Below are positions 1-5,760 of a DNA stretch of 6,758 nucleotides, in pieces. Origin of the DNA: Solirubrobacterales bacterium (GTDB lineage: Bacteria; Actinomycetota; Thermoleophilia; Solirubrobacterales; Solirubrobacteraceae); NCBI GenBank assembly GCA_025964065.1, contig JAOPZO010000362.1, forward strand, positions 1 through 6,758, in the 5' to 3' direction. Numbering within the stretch: the first letter of the stretch is position 1; the number at the start of each line of letters is the position of its first letter. Both the position numbers and the translations under genes were made by a program. A model generated the notes under the pieces. The model saw only the letters and a program-made list of their open reading frames with translations, was not told where the DNA came from and did no database searches.

Positions 1-351
1 GGCGGGCGCGGGCGCGACCGAGACGGCGGCGAGGATGCCGGCGGTCGCGACGCCCGGGCCGGCGCTGAAGGCCGTGGCGCTCGTGACGAAGGAGGCGGTG
101 TCGCCGCCGAGCGGACGGGAACCGTCCGCGAAGGTGGAGCGTGGGAGCAGCGGGTTCGTGCCCGGGCCGTTCGGCGAGCTGGCCGCCGCCTCGACGGACG
201 GGCGCGGCGTCCCGCTCCAGTCGGGCCAGAGGTCGAAGGAGCCGACGCCGCCGCCGACCACGCCGGCGCCCGCGAACAGCGCACCGACCACGGCGAGAGC
301 CGCCACCGCTCCTGCGGCGCCCGTGACGCGGCTGCTCGTGGTGTCCCCCAT
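1..351 (-). CDS. Ala/Gly-rich, probably exported or membrane-anchored protein (N-terminal part, runs off left edge)
   Basis: An ATG at 351 opens a frame that stays open for 117 codons to the window edge, so the C-terminus is missing. The start is preceded by a purine-rich Shine-Dalgarno stretch (GGAGAAGGGG, 368-359) seven bases upstream. The first residues are polar with one Arg (MGDTTSSRVTG). A hydrophobic Ala/Val/Gly/Leu segment follows at about residues 11-37, which would serve as a signal peptide or a single N-terminal membrane anchor. After it comes a Pro/Ser/Gly/Asn-rich, low-complexity stretch (about 38-100) with a few acidic and Trp residues (FDLWPDW), which looks disordered and extracytoplasmic. 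A second Ala/Val-rich hydrophobic run starts near residue 101 at the edge, so a further membrane segment is possible. No family is recognised. It lies 78 bases beyond the last TrkA-like gene and behind a hairpin, so it may be a separate transcription unit. The reading frame is well supported; the function is unknown. Confidence 0.6.
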   Translation of the reverse strand, partial: MGDTTSSRVTGAAGAVAALAVVGALFAGAGVVGGGVGSFDLWPDWSGTPRPSVEAAASSPNGPGTNPLLPRSTFADGSRPLGGDTASFVTSATAFSAGPGVATAGILAAVSVAPAPA

Positions 352-358
352 GCGTGTG

Positions 359-368
359 CCCCTTCTCC
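359..368 (-). promoter_or_regulatory. Ribosome binding site for the left-edge protein
   Basis: The minus strand reads GGAGAAGGGG, ending seven bases before the ATG at 351. This purine run fixes the start of an otherwise unrecognised reading frame. Confidence 0.5.
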
Positions 369-406
369 GCGGCGCCATCCGGGCGCCACCCGATCTGCCC
401 CGCAGA

Positions 407-426
407 GTAGGGCCCCGCGGCCCTAC
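407..426 (-). terminator. GC-rich hairpin just after the last TrkA-like gene, candidate operon terminator
   Basis: GTAGGGCC (407-414) and GGCCCTAC (419-426) form a perfect 8-bp stem with a four-base loop (CCGC). On the minus strand the hairpin begins three bases after the TAG stop at 430-432. No T-tract follows (the minus strand continues TCTGCGGGG), so it is not a classical intrinsic terminator. High-GC actinobacteria often use stems without U-tracts, or Rho. Its position between the end of a tightly packed operon and the next gene is the main support. A TAnnnT hexamer (TACTCT, 409-404) overlaps its edge and could instead belong to a promoter for the next gene. Confidence 0.4.
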
Positions 427-429
427 CCG

Positions 430-1104
430 CTAGTCCCCTGGATGAGTCGCTGCGGCGAACTGCTCGGTGATGGCCTCCTCGAGGCCCGGATCGAGCACCA
501 GGAGGACCTCGTCGCCCGCCTCGATGACCGTGTCGGCCTTGGGGACGAACCCCGTGCCGCCCCGGAGGACCGAGATGATCAGCGACCCCTCGGGCAACGG
601 CACCTCCTGGACCATCTTGCCCGCGGCCGGGGCCGTCGGGACGACCTCGACCTCGATGATCTCGAGCTGCTCGTCGCGGAGATCGAGCAGGTGCACGAGC
701 CCGTAGGAGGGCACCTCGTGCTCGATCAGGCGCAGGATCAGGTCGGTCGCGCTGACGCACGGCTGGACGCCGAGGAGCTCGAACCACTGCCGGTTCCGGG
801 GGTTGTTGACCCGGGCGATGATGCGCTCGCAGAGGTACTTCTGCTTCGCCATCTGGCAGATGAGCATGTTGTCCTCGTCGTCGCCCGTGACGGCGATGAC
901 GAGGTCGGCGCGCTGGATGCCCGCGCGCTCGAGGACCCACAGCTCGGTGGCGTCGCCGTACTGGACGGCGTGCTCGAGCTCCTGCTCGATCGTGAGGTAG
1001 CGGGAGCGGCGGTCCTCCAGCAGCGTGACCTCGTTGCCCTTCCCGATGAGCTCGCGCGCGAGGTTCCAGCCGACCTTGCCGCCCCCGGCGATGACGACGT
1101 ACAT
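430..1104 (-). CDS. TrkA-family K+ transport regulator, full length (RCK_N + RCK_C)
   Basis: This is a 224-residue cytosolic regulator of the TrkA/KtrA (RCK) type. Such proteins bind NAD(H) or other nucleotides and gate K+ channels or transporters as oligomers. The RCK_N Rossmann domain spans about residues 1-120: a first beta strand with GxGxxG (G7, G9, G12), an acidic pair after strand 2 (E30/D31) expected to hold the ribose, a GDA motif (50-52) followed by L-x-x-AGI, and TGDDEDN (73-79). A linker leads to an RCK_C domain at about 140-217, with the usual beta-rich pattern including GSLIISVLRGG and a late GDEVLLVLD strand. The length matches the family. Its ATG overlaps the stop of the upstream TrkA-like gene by one base (TGATG), and the local Shine-Dalgarno is weak, so translation is probably coupled. 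From memory it resembles the CeoC member of the mycobacterial CeoB/CeoC pair. No TrkH/KtrB pore is in the window, so the partner is probably one of the APC-USP transporters; that is inference. Confidence 0.93.
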   Translation of the reverse strand: MYVVIAGGGKVGWNLARELIGKGNEVTLLEDRRSRYLTIEQELEHAVQYGDATELWVLERAGIQRADLVIAVTGDDEDNMLICQMAKQKYLCERIIARVNNPRNRQWFELLGVQPCVSATDLILRLIEHEVPSYGLVHLLDLRDEQLEIIEVEVVPTAPAAGKMVQEVPLPEGSLIISVLRGGTGFVPKADTVIEAGDEVLLVLDPGLEEAITEQFAAATHPGD

Positions 1105-1538
1105 CAGATGCCCCGCTCGACCGGCCCGAGGGCTTCCTTGAACATCTCGATCGCGACCTTCGTCGGCGAGATGGTCTCGAGGCCCTGCTCGGCGTACCAG
1201 GTCGCGCGCGCCGGGTCCATGACACGGGTGATGACGCGCGGGACGTTGAAGCGCTTCTGGGCGATCTGCGCGATGACGAGGTTCGTGTTGTCGCCGTGCG
1301 TCGAGGCGATGAAGAGGTCGGCCTCGGCGATCCCGGCCTCGACGAGGGCCTCGATCTCGATCGCGGTCCCGACGGTGAAGCGGCCGCCCGCGTCCTCCCA
1401 CGAGGTGGGCTGGCCGGCGTCGAGGCGCTCGTGGGAGAGCGGGTCCTCGTCGAGCACGGAGACCTCGTGGCCCGAGGCGAGGGCGGAGCGGGCGACGGCC
1501 GATCCGACGCGACCGGCCCCGGCGATCACGACGAACAT
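1104..1538 (-). CDS. Short TrkA-like regulator, RCK_N domain only
   Basis: This 144-residue protein consists of a Rossmann RCK_N domain alone: GAGRVG (7-12) after the first strand, an acidic residue at the end of strand 2 (D30), then L-x-x-AGI (65-70) and HGDNTN (81-86). Helix-strand repeats end at PTKVAIEMF, after which the protein stops. The usual GD pair after strand 3 is GT (57-58). TrkA/CeoB/KtrA proteins are normally about 220 residues with an RCK_C domain, which this one lacks; the stop is clean and the next gene overlaps it by one base, so this looks like a genuine short form rather than a recent break. The start is supported by AGGAG (1552-1548) nine bases upstream of the ATG. The HGDNTN region and the following helix recall CeoB-type TrkA from memory. 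Being coupled to the full-length RCK gene, it probably forms a hetero-oligomer with it. Confidence 0.9.
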   Translation of the reverse strand: MFVVIAGAGRVGSAVARSALASGHEVSVLDEDPLSHERLDAGQPTSWEDAGGRFTVGTAIEIEALVEAGIAEADLFIASTHGDNTNLVIAQIAQKRFNVPRVITRVMDPARATWYAEQGLETISPTKVAIEMFKEALGPVERGI

Positions 1539-1547
1539 GGGGTCCCG

Positions 1548-1552
1548 CTCCT
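1548..1552 (-). promoter_or_regulatory. Shine-Dalgarno of the short TrkA-like gene
   Basis: AGGAG on the minus strand lies nine bases before the ATG at 1538, inside the 39-base gap after the upstream transporter gene. It is the only clear internal ribosome entry between the transporter and the TrkA pair. Confidence 0.6.
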
Positions 1553-1577
1553 GCGTGGGGCGTGCATCGGCCGCAGA

Positions 1578-3611
1578 CTACCGGCCGTTCGCCGGCGGGC
1601 GTCCGGTCCCGAGCGCCCCGGCGGCGTCGTCGGGGGCGGTGCCCCCCGGGCGGTCCGGCGCGGCGGGGTCGCGGGCCGCCGGGGCCGTGAGGATGACCTG
1701 GCAGGTGGCCCTGCCGAGCACGTACTTCGTCACGGCGCCCACGAACGTGTCGTTGGCCCCGCTGCGCCCGCCGAGCAGGGCGCCGCCCCGGATCCGCGTG
1801 GGCTCCTCGGCGCTCATGACGATCGCTTCGACGCCGCGGCGCTGCGCCTCGTCGACGATCGCGCGCCCCGCGCTGCGGGCCCGGACGGTCGCGGTGGCGA
1901 CCTCGACGCCCTCGTACTCCTCGCCGACCGCCTTGGCGCGGGCGAGCGCGAGGCGCGCGCGCTTGAGCTGGCCGTCGGGCAGGCGAGCGTCGATCGGCAG
2001 CGACATGGGGACCTCGAAGACCCAGAGCGCCTCGATGAGCGCGCCCCGCTCGTCGGCGAAGTCGTCGTGCACGTCCCCCGCCAGGCGCCCCGCGGTCTGC
2101 ACGATGTCGTCGTCGTACTCGTTGCCGAGGATCGGCACGAGGATCGAGCCGAACTGCCCGAGCTCCTCGAGCTCGTCGCGGTTCTGGCGCAGCGCCGACT
2201 CCCGGACGGTGACGCGCCTGGTCAGCGACTTCTCCTGGCTCGTCCGGTAGAGGACGTACAGCCCCAGCCCGACGACCATCCAGGTCATGCCGACGTAGCG
2301 CGCGCCCTCGTGGAAGACGAGGACGCTGACGAAGGTCACGGCCGCCAGCAGCGCGCCGAGCACCGCCGGCAGCGGGAGCGAGCCGCCGCGCACCGTCACC
2401 GAGAGCGGCATCGCGTACGGGCGGTGCCGGGCGGGCTCCTTGTAGCGCAGGCGGATGACGCTCAGGTGGGCGAGCAGCAGGCCGATCAGCGCGCCGAAGG
2501 CGTAGATGCCGACGAGGAACTCGAGGTCCTGCGGGATCACGAGCGCGCTGGCGAGCACGCCCGCGACGACGATGAAGACGTACGGGGTGCCCCGGGTCGG
2601 GTGCAGCCGGCCGAGGCTGCTCGGGATCTGGCGGTTCAGCGAGAGCTGGTAGGCGAGCCGGGAGAGGCCGAGCATCGCGGAAGCCGCCGCCTCGACGAGC
2701 GTGAGGGTCGCGGCGAGCGCGAACGCGTACGTCAGGCCGTCGGCGAGCCAGTCCTGCTCGAAGGCGGCGGTGATCGCGAGCACGGGCGCCTCGAGCTCGT
2801 CGCCCTGCAGGGGCGCGACCTCGCCGAAGGCGGGAACCGCGGTGAGCGCGACGAGCGCGATGCCGACGTAGACCGTGGCGACGCTGAGGGTCGCGGCGGT
2901 CACGAGGCGCCGGAGGCCGCGGCGACGCACGCCGACCTCGCCGGCCAGGCCCGCGGCGGACTCGAGGCCGATGATGACGACGGTCGCGACGCCCACCGCG
3001 AAGACGACGTCGTCCCAGGTCGGGGCCGTCCCGAGGTCGATCGTCGCGGTGAGCGCGTCCCACGAGAAGAACGTCGCGAGGCCGAGCACGACGAGCCCGA
3101 CCTGCAGGACGAGGTCGGCGACGACCAGGACGGCGATCCGCCGGATGCGGCTGCCGGAGAAGCCCCGGATCGCCCCGACGGAGACGGCCGCGATGAGCCC
3201 GACGCACAGGAGGACCTCGGGCGTCCCCTCCCCCAGCGGCGCGTAGAACGCGGCGGCGTAGTTCGAGGCCGCGAAGGCGCAGACCGCGATGAGGATGAGG
3301 TAGTCGAGGAGGATCGCCCAGCCCGCGACGAAGCTCCACAGCTCGTTGAACGCGTACCGCGCGAAGACCGTCGAGCCGCCCCGGTCCTGGTGCAGCGAGG
3401 CGCCCTCGACGTAGGTCATCGCCGCGAGGCCGAAGAGGAGCGCGGCAAGCAGGAAGATGACCGGGGTCAGGCCGAGCGCGTTGTTCGCCACGACCCCGAG
3501 CGAGAAGTAGAGGCCCGCGGCGAGCGCCGCGTAGACGACCGCGAAGAGCACGGGCGAGCCGAGCGTGCGGCGCCCGATGGCGTCCGGGGCGCGGAGGCGC
3601 GAGGGGCTCAC
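1578..3611 (-). CDS. APC-superfamily transporter with C-terminal USP-like domain (paralogue 2)
   Basis: This 677-residue inner-membrane carrier has the amino acid-polyamine-organocation (LeuT) fold, with about 12 hydrophobic segments between residues 18 and 455, followed by a cytoplasmic UspA-like domain at about 486-643 and a disordered Pro/Ala/Gly tail (645-677). Family signs are the unwound TM1 region (VVYAALAAGLY), GGSTVFARYAFNE (78-90), LLDYLILIAV (101-110), the TM6 motif GLESAAGLAGE (215-225), SRLAYQL before the cytoplasmic RQIPSSLGRLHP loop, and GIYAFGALIGLLLAH (368-382). Translation probably starts at GTG 3611, which directly follows the TGA of the 62-residue gene (TGAGTG), suggesting coupling. 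In the USP-like domain the normal early Asp is missing (VPILGNE) and the ATP loop G-x2-G-x9-G-S/T is altered (G615-x2-G618-x6-G625-A), so nucleotide binding is uncertain. Compared with the upstream paralogue, several polar residues lining the presumed substrate site are hydrophobic. The substrate is unknown: amino acid, polyamine or cation are all possible. Confidence 0.9.
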   Translation of the reverse strand: MSPSRLRAPDAIGRRTLGSPVLFAVVYAALAAGLYFSLGVVANNALGLTPVIFLLAALLFGLAAMTYVEGASLHQDRGGSTVFARYAFNELWSFVAGWAILLDYLILIAVCAFAASNYAAAFYAPLGEGTPEVLLCVGLIAAVSVGAIRGFSGSRIRRIAVLVVADLVLQVGLVVLGLATFFSWDALTATIDLGTAPTWDDVVFAVGVATVVIIGLESAAGLAGEVGVRRRGLRRLVTAATLSVATVYVGIALVALTAVPAFGEVAPLQGDELEAPVLAITAAFEQDWLADGLTYAFALAATLTLVEAAASAMLGLSRLAYQLSLNRQIPSSLGRLHPTRGTPYVFIVVAGVLASALVIPQDLEFLVGIYAFGALIGLLLAHLSVIRLRYKEPARHRPYAMPLSVTVRGGSLPLPAVLGALLAAVTFVSVLVFHEGARYVGMTWMVVGLGLYVLYRTSQEKSLTRRVTVRESALRQNRDELEELGQFGSILVPILGNEYDDDIVQTAGRLAGDVHDDFADERGALIEALWVFEVPMSLPIDARLPDGQLKRARLALARAKAVGEEYEGVEVATATVRARSAGRAIVDEAQRRGVEAIVMSAEEPTRIRGGALLGGRSGANDTFVGAVTKYVLGRATCQVILTAPAARDPAAPDRPGGTAPDDAAGALGTGRPPANGR

Positions 3612-3800
3612 TCAACGCCCCCGGGTGGCCAGGTGGATGCGGCCCGCGCCGGCGACGACGAAGAGGACGCCGAGCAGCAGGCCGATCGAGATCGGGCTGC
3701 CGCCGCCCGCGACGGTGCGGACGACGAGGGCCACGCCGATGAGGACCATGAGCCCGGAGAGCAGGACGGTGGCCCGGCGCTGGAGCTCCCGCGGGTCCAC
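3612..3800 (-). CDS. 62-residue two-helix membrane protein between the two transporters
   Basis: This small protein has a short basic N-terminus (residues 1-10, with R4, R8 and R9), a first transmembrane helix at about 11-28, a Gly/Ser/Pro turn (32-37) and a second helix at about 38-54, ending in a basic tail (RIHLATRGR). The charge pattern predicts both ends in the cytoplasm. The start is GTG at 3800, one base after the upstream TGA, with a strong Shine-Dalgarno (GGAGG, 3812-3808) at seven bases' spacing inside the end of the preceding transporter gene. Its own TGA abuts the GTG of the next transporter. The correct frame is backed by the ribosome site, the zero-gap junctions and the clear hydrophobic pattern. 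No named family is recognised. Its position suggests an accessory subunit or chaperone of one or both APC-USP carriers, which is inference. Confidence 0.8.
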   Translation of the reverse strand: MDPRELQRRATVLLSGLMVLIGVALVVRTVAGGGSPISIGLLLGVLFVVAGAGRIHLATRGR

Positions 3801-3801
3801 G

Positions 3802-5724
3802 TCAGGCCCTCCCGGCGCGGGACTGCTGCGTCTCGCGCGCCACCGGGATCTCGTTCGGGTCGTGCTGGATGATCACGCGGCAGGGGCGCTCGGCGAGCAC
3901 GGTCTCCACGGTCTTCCCGAAGACGGACGTCCCCGTACGCGGGGGAAGCGCCATGACGATCGCGCGCGCCGACATCTGCCGCGCCTCGTTGACGATGAGC
4001 CGCCCGGCCTGCCCCGCGCGGACCTTCTCGTAGTGGCCGGTCACCCGGCGGCCGCCCTGGATCTTGGCCTGCTCGATGACCTCCTGCGCGGCGAGCTCCT
4101 GCTCGGGCAGGTCGGCGTCGAGCGGCGAGGAGGTCGGCACGACGATCGGCACGATCACGTGGATGCCCTTGCGGCGCCGCGCCGCCACCTTCACGGCCGT
4201 CGCCATGGCCCCGGGCGAGTAGGTGCTCTGGTCCAGGGCGACGAGCACGGACTCGTACTCCGCCTCGTGGTCCGTGACGGGCCTGGGGGTGGCGACCTTC
4301 GTCGTCGTCGTCAGGTCCAGCCCCTGGCTCCGGCGGTACAGGGGGTAGATGACGAGGCCCAGCAGCAGCCAGCCGAAGCCGGCGAGGGCGACGTCGAGGT
4401 AGATGACCGTGACCGTGAGGAACGCGAGGCCCGTGCCGATCCCGCCGACGATCGCGAAGAGCGGGAGGTCGAGGCCGCGGATGCGGACGTTGCCCGGCCC
4501 CCGGTAGGTCCGGTCGAAGTCGGGCTTCTTGATTCGCAGGGCGATGACGGCGACGTGCGCGACGGTGAACGAGAGCATCGCGCCGAACGCGTAGAGATTG
4601 CCGAGGAAGGCCGCCTTGCCGGGGAGCATCGCGACGCAGGCGATCGCGCCGAAGACGAGGATCCCGATCCACGGGGTGCCGTGCTTCGGATGGAGCTGGC
4701 GCAGCCGGTCCGGCACCTGGCGGTAGAGCCCCATGGAGTACACGAGCCGGGAGACGCCGATGATGCCCGCGTTCGTGGCGATGAAGAGGATCGTGGCGGC
4801 GAGCAGGCCGACGTAGACCTCGGTCGGGCCGGCGAGCACCCCGAGGTCCATGTTCTGGACGACGCCGAGGACGGGGTCGCCCGCGAAGCCGCCGTCCTCC
4901 TCGGCGACCCCCAGGAGCGTCTCGTACTCCCCCGTCGCCGGGTTCCGCGTGACGGGGAGCGCGCTGAGCGCGACGATCGGCAGCAGCGCGTAGATGGCGA
5001 AGACGGCGATGACGACGCGGTTGATGGCGGCGGGAATCGTCTTGCGCTCGTCCTTGGCCTCCTCGGCCATGTTCGAGATCGTCTCGATGCCGGTGTAGGC
5101 GATCATCCCGACCGGGATCGCGACGAGGAAGTCCTTCCAGGTCGGCGCGACGCCGAGGCTGACGTTGTCGATGAGGACGTCGACGTCGAGCACGAGGTAC
5201 AGGCCGACGCCCACCAGCAGGAGCTGGGTCGCGAAGTCGACGAGCGCGAGCAGGACGTTGACCCCCGCGGACTCCTTCACCCCACGAACGTTCACGAGCG
5301 AGAGGAGCACGACCACGCCGATGCCGAAGACGATGTCCCCCGGGCTCGTCTTGAGCGCGTCCCAGCCGACGACGGAGCCGAAGTAGTGCGGCACGAAGAA
5401 CGCCGAGATGGCGATCGTGATGGTGTAGTTCAGCATCTGCGCCCAGGCGGCGAAGAAGCTCGCGAACTCGTTGAAGGCCCGGCGCGCGAACGAGCTCGAG
5501 CCGCCGGCCTCGGGGTACATCGAGGTCGCCTCGGCGTAGGTGGCGGCCGTCAGGAAGAAGATGAAGCCGGTGATGATGAACACCACCGGCGTGAGGCCGA
5601 GCGCGTAGGACGCGACAAGCCCGAGCGCGTAGTAGATCGACGAGCCCACGTTCCCGTAGGCCGTCGAGAAGAGGGCGTTGACGCCGAGGACGCGCTGGAG
5701 TCCGTGGAGACGGCGTTCTGCCAT
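3802..5724 (-). CDS. APC-superfamily transporter with C-terminal USP domain (paralogue 1)
   Basis: This 640-residue inner-membrane carrier of the APC (LeuT-fold) superfamily has about 12 transmembrane segments over residues 14-463 and a cytoplasmic UspA-like domain at about 489-620. Signs of the family are NALFSTAYG in TM1 (16-24), YPEAGGSSSFARRAFNE (70-86), NYTITIAIS in TM3 (99-107), the TM6 stretch YTGIETISN (210-218) followed by a cytoplasmic acidic/basic loop and TIPAAI, SRLVYSMGL with RQVPDRLRQLHPKHGTP, and NLYAFGAMLSFT (376-386). The USP domain keeps the first-strand Asp (VALDQS, D498) but has a shortened glycine loop (G598 to G603, then KT). The ATG at 5724 is followed directly by the amphipathic pre-TM1 helix; no good Shine-Dalgarno is present. 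By hand comparison with recalled KimA, a K+/H+ symporter, N16, Y23, Y100, T103, S107, T211, E214 and Y378 fall at the K+-site positions, differing only by Asp to Asn at 16. A K+ or other cation substrate is therefore plausible, with an amino acid or polyamine as the alternative. Confidence 0.92.
   Translation of the reverse strand: MAERRLHGLQRVLGVNALFSTAYGNVGSSIYYALGLVASYALGLTPVVFIITGFIFFLTAATYAEATSMYPEAGGSSSFARRAFNEFASFFAAWAQMLNYTITIAISAFFVPHYFGSVVGWDALKTSPGDIVFGIGVVVLLSLVNVRGVKESAGVNVLLALVDFATQLLLVGVGLYLVLDVDVLIDNVSLGVAPTWKDFLVAIPVGMIAYTGIETISNMAEEAKDERKTIPAAINRVVIAVFAIYALLPIVALSALPVTRNPATGEYETLLGVAEEDGGFAGDPVLGVVQNMDLGVLAGPTEVYVGLLAATILFIATNAGIIGVSRLVYSMGLYRQVPDRLRQLHPKHGTPWIGILVFGAIACVAMLPGKAAFLGNLYAFGAMLSFTVAHVAVIALRIKKPDFDRTYRGPGNVRIRGLDLPLFAIVGGIGTGLAFLTVTVIYLDVALAGFGWLLLGLVIYPLYRRSQGLDLTTTTKVATPRPVTDHEAEYESVLVALDQSTYSPGAMATAVKVAARRRKGIHVIVPIVVPTSSPLDADLPEQELAAQEVIEQAKIQGGRRVTGHYEKVRAGQAGRLIVNEARQMSARAIVMALPPRTGTSVFGKTVETVLAERPCRVIIQHDPNEIPVARETQQSRAGRA
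3808..3812 (-). promoter_or_regulatory. Shine-Dalgarno of the 62-residue membrane protein
   Basis: GGAGG within a GGGAGGG run lies inside the last codons of the upstream transporter gene, seven bases before the GTG at 3800. It decides the GTG start of this very short gene. Confidence 0.65.
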
Positions 5725-5736
5725 GGGGCGTCGCGC

Positions 5737-5742
5737 AGTGTA
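5737..5742 (-). promoter_or_regulatory. Candidate -10 hexamer before the first transporter gene
   Basis: TACACT on the minus strand matches the actinobacterial TAnnnT pattern and ends 12 bases before the ATG at 5724, in the 36-base gap after the ferritin-like gene. It would give a leader of only about five bases, in keeping with the missing Shine-Dalgarno. No -35 match is visible, so this is a weak call for an internal promoter. Confidence 0.25.
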
Positions 5743-5760
5743 CGCGCCGCCCCGGCGCGG

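Noticed and set aside
35..433. Plus-strand frame opposite the left-edge gene
   Set aside because: The minus frame has a good ribosome site and a hydrophobic signal or anchor pattern. The plus frame is Pro/Ala/Arg-rich without such support.
442..2250. Plus-strand open frame of about 600 codons
   Set aside because: It is an antisense shadow of the two TrkA genes and the USP-like domain; the same compositional artefact.
1105..3615. Minus-strand frame extending the full-length TrkA protein upstream to give over 1000 residues
   Set aside because: Only the last 224 residues look like protein. The upstream part is an out-of-frame Arg/Pro-rich reading of the second transporter and short TrkA genes.
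1296..3872. Plus-strand open frame of about 858 codons
   Set aside because: It is antisense to the second transporter and the short TrkA gene. The product is low-complexity and charged, with no ribosome site or conserved motif.
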